Shown here: positions 11,823-12,790 of the stretch, in pieces
How positions within the stretch are numbered: the first letter of the stretch is position 1
Layout: every line of letters starts with the position of its first letter
Origin: Deinococcus sp.
Lineage (GTDB): Bacteria > Deinococcota > Deinococci > JACQHA01
Direction: 5' to 3'
DNA length: 12,790 nucleotides
Assembly: GCA_016199255.1 (NCBI GenBank)
Contig: JACQHA010000009.1
Span: 1-12,790, forward strand
Notes under the pieces: generated by a model
What the model was told of the DNA's origin: nothing
The model's input: only the letters and a program-made list of their open reading frames with translations
The model's database searches: none
Position numbers and translations under genes: made by a program

Positions 11823-12790
11823 TTAGTGTAATGCCTGGATGATGGCCTGGGTTACCTGGGTGGTGGTGGCCTGGCCTCCCAGGTCAGGGGTGTGCGGCCC
11901 CTGGCGCAGCACTGTTTCCACCGCCTGGGTCACTGCCTGGGCGGCCTCGGCTTCACCTAAGTGGTCCAGGAGCATAGCCGCAGCCAGAATAGCGGCCATG
12001 GGATTGGCAATGCCTTTGCCGGCAATGTCTGGTGCCGAGCCGTGTACTGGCTCGAACACCGCCGCTCGTTCGCCAATGTTGGCACTGGGTGCCAGCCCTA
12101 ATCCCCCCACCAGGCCAGCAGCCTCATCTGAGAGGATATCGCCAAAGAGGTTGGTAGTGACAATCACATCAAACGACTCTGGGTCGCGCACCAGGCGCAT
12201 GGCCATGGTGTCCACCAGTACCTCTTGAACTGTGAGCTCTGGATAGTGCGCCGCCACGGCTAGAGCCGCTTCCCGGAACAGGCCACAGGTCTCTGCCAGC
12301 ACGTTGGCTTTGTGCACAATCGTCAGGTGCCGGCGCCGCTTTCTAGCCTGCTGGCAGGCGACGCGGGTAATACGCTCTGAAGCCTGTCTGGTAATAATGC
12401 GCTCGGCAATGGCCCTATCGCCTTCCCGGCGCTCCCGCCGCACGTACAGGTCCTCGGTGTTTTCGCGCACCATGAGCAGGTCAATGCCTGGGCGCGACGT
12501 GGGCACTGGTAAAGTTCGTGCCGGCCGCAGGTTAGCATAGAGGTCAAAGGTCTGGCGCAGGGCCAGGATGGGGCTCTGGTAGCCTGGGGTTTTCTGCGAT
12601 GGGGATGAGACTGCGCCGAAGAGGGTGGTGTCTGCCGCCTGCACCGCCGCCAGGGTCGCTTGAGGAAGGGCGGTGCCAGTTCTTTGAAAGGTTTCAAACC
12701 CAGCGTCTGCCTGGGTGAAGGTGAATGGCATCCCGGTGGCCTGGAGCACCTGGGCGGCAGCCGGAATCACTTCCTGACCGATGCCATCGC
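11823..12790 (-). CDS. NAD-dependent isocitrate/homoisocitrate/3-isopropylmalate dehydrogenase family enzyme (5' end outside window)
   Basis: About 322 codons are visible; the frame is open to the right edge and begins inside the family's N-terminal GDGIG motif (DGIGQEVIP), so only about ten residues are missing. A GTG at 12770 is an internal valine, not the start. The fold is clear: [15 protein letters not shown] with the catalytic tyrosine, HKANVL with the catalytic lysine, [22 protein letters not shown] with metal-binding aspartates, and [18 protein letters not shown], the NAD-type coenzyme loop. It oxidatively decarboxylates a 2-hydroxy-3-substituted malate. Overall pattern and the [14 protein letters not shown] segment are closest to Thermus homoisocitrate dehydrogenase as I recall it, but the substrate helix reads SPILALR, with Leu where that enzyme has Arg85. 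3-Isopropylmalate, isocitrate or homoisocitrate are all possible. No lysine, leucine or TCA-cycle partner gene is in view; purB and purA follow directly. Confidence 0.88.
   Translation of the reverse strand, partial: DGIGQEVIPAAAQVLQATGMPFTFTQADAGFETFQRTGTALPQATLAAVQAADTTLFGAVSSPSQKTPGYQSPILALRQTFDLYANLRPARTLPVPTSRPGIDLLMVRENTEDLYVRRERREGDRAIAERIITRQASERITRVACQQARKRRRHLTIVHKANVLAETCGLFREAALAVAAHYPELTVQEVLVDTMAMRLVRDPESFDVIVTTNLFGDILSDEAAGLVGGLGLAPSANIGERAAVFEPVHGSAPDIAGKGIANPMAAILAAAMLLDHLGEAEAAQAVTQAVETVLRQGPHTPDLGGQATTTQVTQAIIQALH

Noticed and set aside
11823..12770. Dehydrogenase starting at the GTG at 12770
   Set aside because: The frame continues upstream with the conserved DGIGQE motif to the window edge, so 12770 is internal.
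1..12790. CRISPR array, insertion sequence, phage or integron signals
   Set aside because: No regularly spaced repeats, transposase, integrase or terminal inverted repeats were seen on either strand.

Overview
The window is about 60% G+C and bacterial. Every gene I can support lies on the minus strand, so transcription runs from right to left. The genes include a RecD2-type helicase, a CUT1 sugar ABC transporter, a LacI regulator and a β-decarboxylating dehydrogenase that resembles Thermus homoisocitrate dehydrogenase. The secreted binding protein has no lipobox cysteine, and two genes have a -10 hexamer almost touching the start codon (leaderless style). This suggests a Deinococcota-, Chloroflexota- or Bipolaricaulota-like lineage, probably thermophilic. 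The taxon cannot be fixed from the sequence alone.

Right part (about 9263-12790) holds three tightly packed housekeeping genes read in the order dehydrogenase (5' end outside the window), purB, purA. The gaps are 4 and 3 bases. PurA and PurB together turn IMP into AMP. The NAD-type dehydrogenase upstream has an ambiguous substrate pocket. Next, after 75 bases, comes recD2 (7001-9187), a DNA helicase with the full motif set, ending in an inverted repeat.

Middle part (about 2231-6980) is a sugar-uptake unit: lacI, periplasmic binding protein, permease 1, permease 2. Upstream of lacI are a plausible promoter and two copies of TGTAACCGGTTC spaced 79 bases apart, likely operators for this LacI protein. 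The binding-protein gene has its own perfect TATAAT and a strong ribosome site. A 12-bp perfect hairpin separates it from the permease genes. Permease 1 carries about 130 extra, mostly hydrophobic residues in the middle. No ATPase gene is present, so a shared ATPase encoded elsewhere is expected.

Left part (1-2230) holds a BrnT/BrnA-type toxin-antitoxin pair with its own promoter. It is followed by the first about 474 codons of a glycoside hydrolase resembling amylo-alpha-1,6-glucosidase/glycogen-debranching proteins, which runs off the left edge. The hydrolase, transporter and regulator probably form one carbohydrate-use locus, with the toxin-antitoxin pair sitting inside it.

No intergenic stretch exceeds 300 bases; the longest is 160 bases (6841-7000), between lacI and recD2. 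I found no CRISPR array, rRNA, convincing tRNA, insertion sequence or phage gene. The most unusual items are the enlarged permease, the operator/promoter layout, a possible 18-codon ORF between lacI and the binding-protein gene, and a 15-base motif shared by the 3' ends of two unrelated genes.
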